Shown one piece after another: positions 13,701 to 14,672 of a DNA stretch of 14,672 bases; within the stretch, counting starts at the first letter, position 1, and each line of letters begins with the position of its first letter. The DNA comes from an uncultured Clostridium sp. (GTDB lineage Bacteria; Bacillota; Clostridia; UBA1212; UBA1255). The stretch spans positions 1-14,672 of the forward strand of contig USLW01000019.1 in assembly GCA_900555605.1 (NCBI GenBank), read 5' to 3'. Below the pieces are notes generated by a model. It searched no databases, had not been told where the DNA came from, and saw only the letters and a list, made by a program, of their open reading frames with translations. Position numbers and translations under genes: made by a program.

Positions 13701-14672
13701 TTAATTGAGGAACCGGTCCACCGCTGCCTTCATCTCCGCTTTTTCATACTGATCGCTGAATCTTACAGGTTTTTTATCAAGCCCCTGCAGCGGCCGCGGG
13801 ATGTTAAGACCGGTTTTTTCAGATAAATAAGAAAGAATCTGAAATTCATCCATATGATCTACAATATCTTCGCCCCAAATCGCTTCTGCGACGCTCCGGT
13901 TGAACTTAAAAGGACTCGCAGTGGAAACTGCGATGGTTTTTGTCACATCTCCTGTGGAAATGACGTACTTATCATAAACGTCAATCCCCACAGCCGTATG
14001 GGGGTCGATCAGGTATTGATATTCCCGGTAAACATTTTCAATGGTTTCCTTCGTCTCCGACTCACTTGCGGAGGCAGACCAGAAGTGATGGTTTACATTG
14101 TTGATTGTTCGTTTATCTACGGAGTATACGCCGTGCTCCTTGAGGGAACGCATGACATGACTCGTCATAATGCTGTCGTTTCCTGAGATATCGTACAGGA
14201 GCCGCTCCAAATTGGAGGAAATTAAAATATCCATAGCTGGTGAAATTGTGGTTACAAAACGGCGGTTGCTGTCATATGTACCTGTAGTCATAAAATTTGA
14301 TACCACGTCGTTGGTATTCGTGGCACAAATGATTTTGTTTACGGGCAGACCACATTTCATCGCATAATATGCGGCTAAAATGTTGCCGAAATTTCCTGTC
14401 GGCACAACAAAATTCACGCGCGCCCCCAGACTGAGCTCGTTTCGGCGGACCAGGGTAAAATACCCGTAAAAATAATAGATGATCTGCGGGAGCAGACGGC
14501 CGAAATTAATCGAATTGGCGGATGAAAGAGAATAGCCCCGTTCTTTCAGCTGTGCCGTGTAGGCGAAATCTCCGAAAATTTGCTTTACACCCGTCTGGGC
14601 ATCGTCAAAATTGCCTTTTACCGCAGCGACATAAACGTTACCGCCTTCCTGGGTAATCATTTGCTGCTTCTG
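13701..14672 (-). CDS. thrC: threonine synthase, N-terminal part outside window
   Basis: The C-terminal 323 residues of a PLP-dependent threonine synthase, which turns O-phosphohomoserine into threonine. The frame runs to the window edge. Recognisable are QKQQMITQEGGNVYVAAVKG, DDAQTGVKQIF, the INFGRLLPQIIYYFYGY segment and the VPTGNFGNILAAYYAMKCGL glycine loop that holds the cofactor phosphate. The C-terminal region keeps DPHTAVGIDVY, where the substrate-side threonine lies. This is the longer type found in E. coli and many Clostridia. The cofactor lysine is beyond the edge and cannot be checked. The stop codon is 40 bases before hom. The promoter must lie outside the window. Confidence 0.95.
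   Translation of the reverse strand, partial: QKQQMITQEGGNVYVAAVKGNFDDAQTGVKQIFGDFAYTAQLKERGYSLSSANSINFGRLLPQIIYYFYGYFTLVRRNELSLGARVNFVVPTGNFGNILAAYYAMKCGLPVNKIICATNTNDVVSNFMTTGTYDSNRRFVTTISPAMDILISSNLERLLYDISGNDSIMTSHVMRSLKEHGVYSVDKRTINNVNHHFWSASASESETKETIENVYREYQYLIDPHTAVGIDVYDKYVISTGDVTKTIAVSTASPFKFNRSVAEAIWGEDIVDHMDEFQILSYLSEKTGLNIPRPLQGLDKKPVRFSDQYEKAEMKAAVDRFLN

Overview
The window reads as ordinary chromosomal DNA from a low-to-mid GC anaerobic Firmicute, most likely class Clostridia. This inference rests on strong AGGAGG-type ribosome binding sites, sigma-A promoters with TATAAT boxes, a Firmicute-style BirA operator in front of bioY, a clostridial Lrp/aminotransferase pair, and protein families such as DUF1846 and DUF2927. 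No mobile element, phage gene, CRISPR array, rRNA or tRNA is visible. Every intergenic stretch is shorter than about 230 bases.

Left part (1-3600): the 3' part of a secreted zinc N-acetylmuramoyl-L-alanine amidase (+) meets a DUF1846 protein of unknown function (-) tail to tail. The DUF1846 gene is divergent from a DUF2927 lipoprotein (+); each has its own clear sigma-A promoter in the 208-base gap. The lipoprotein looks like a metalloprotease fold whose zinc-binding histidines have been replaced. It converges on a small helical protein of about 65 residues (-), and each of these two genes has its own hairpin terminator.

Middle (3600-5900): metK (S-adenosylmethionine synthase) runs from an extended -10 promoter, with no recognisable SAM riboswitch in its roughly 69-base leader. 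It is followed by bioY, the substrate-binding subunit of an ECF biotin transporter. bioY has its own TTGACA/TATACT promoter overlapped by a BirA-type operator, and a perfect 27-base palindrome abuts that operator. bioY ends at a strong hairpin terminator shared with the gene opposite.

Middle right (5900-10040, - strand): an apparent operon of an Lrp/AsnC regulator, a fold-type I aminotransferase that overlaps it by four bases, and a cytoplasmic GH78-like (alpha-L-rhamnosidase-related) glycosidase. Its promoter overlaps, back to back, the promoter of hisF (+).

Right part (10140-14672): hisF stands without other histidine genes and overlaps the end of aspartate kinase tail to tail. Aspartate kinase, homoserine dehydrogenase and threonine synthase (cut by the window edge) lie on the - strand in the order thrC-hom-aspartate kinase. 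They supply the first and later steps from aspartate to threonine; asd and thrB are not in the window. A three-copy 14-base-period direct repeat lies between hom and the aspartate kinase gene.

I found no convincing undescribed multi-gene system. The most interesting items are the palindrome/BirA arrangement before bioY, the iterated repeats before the aspartate kinase gene, the degenerate metalloprotease-like DUF2927 lipoprotein, and the unexplained link of an Lrp regulator and aminotransferase with a glycosidase.
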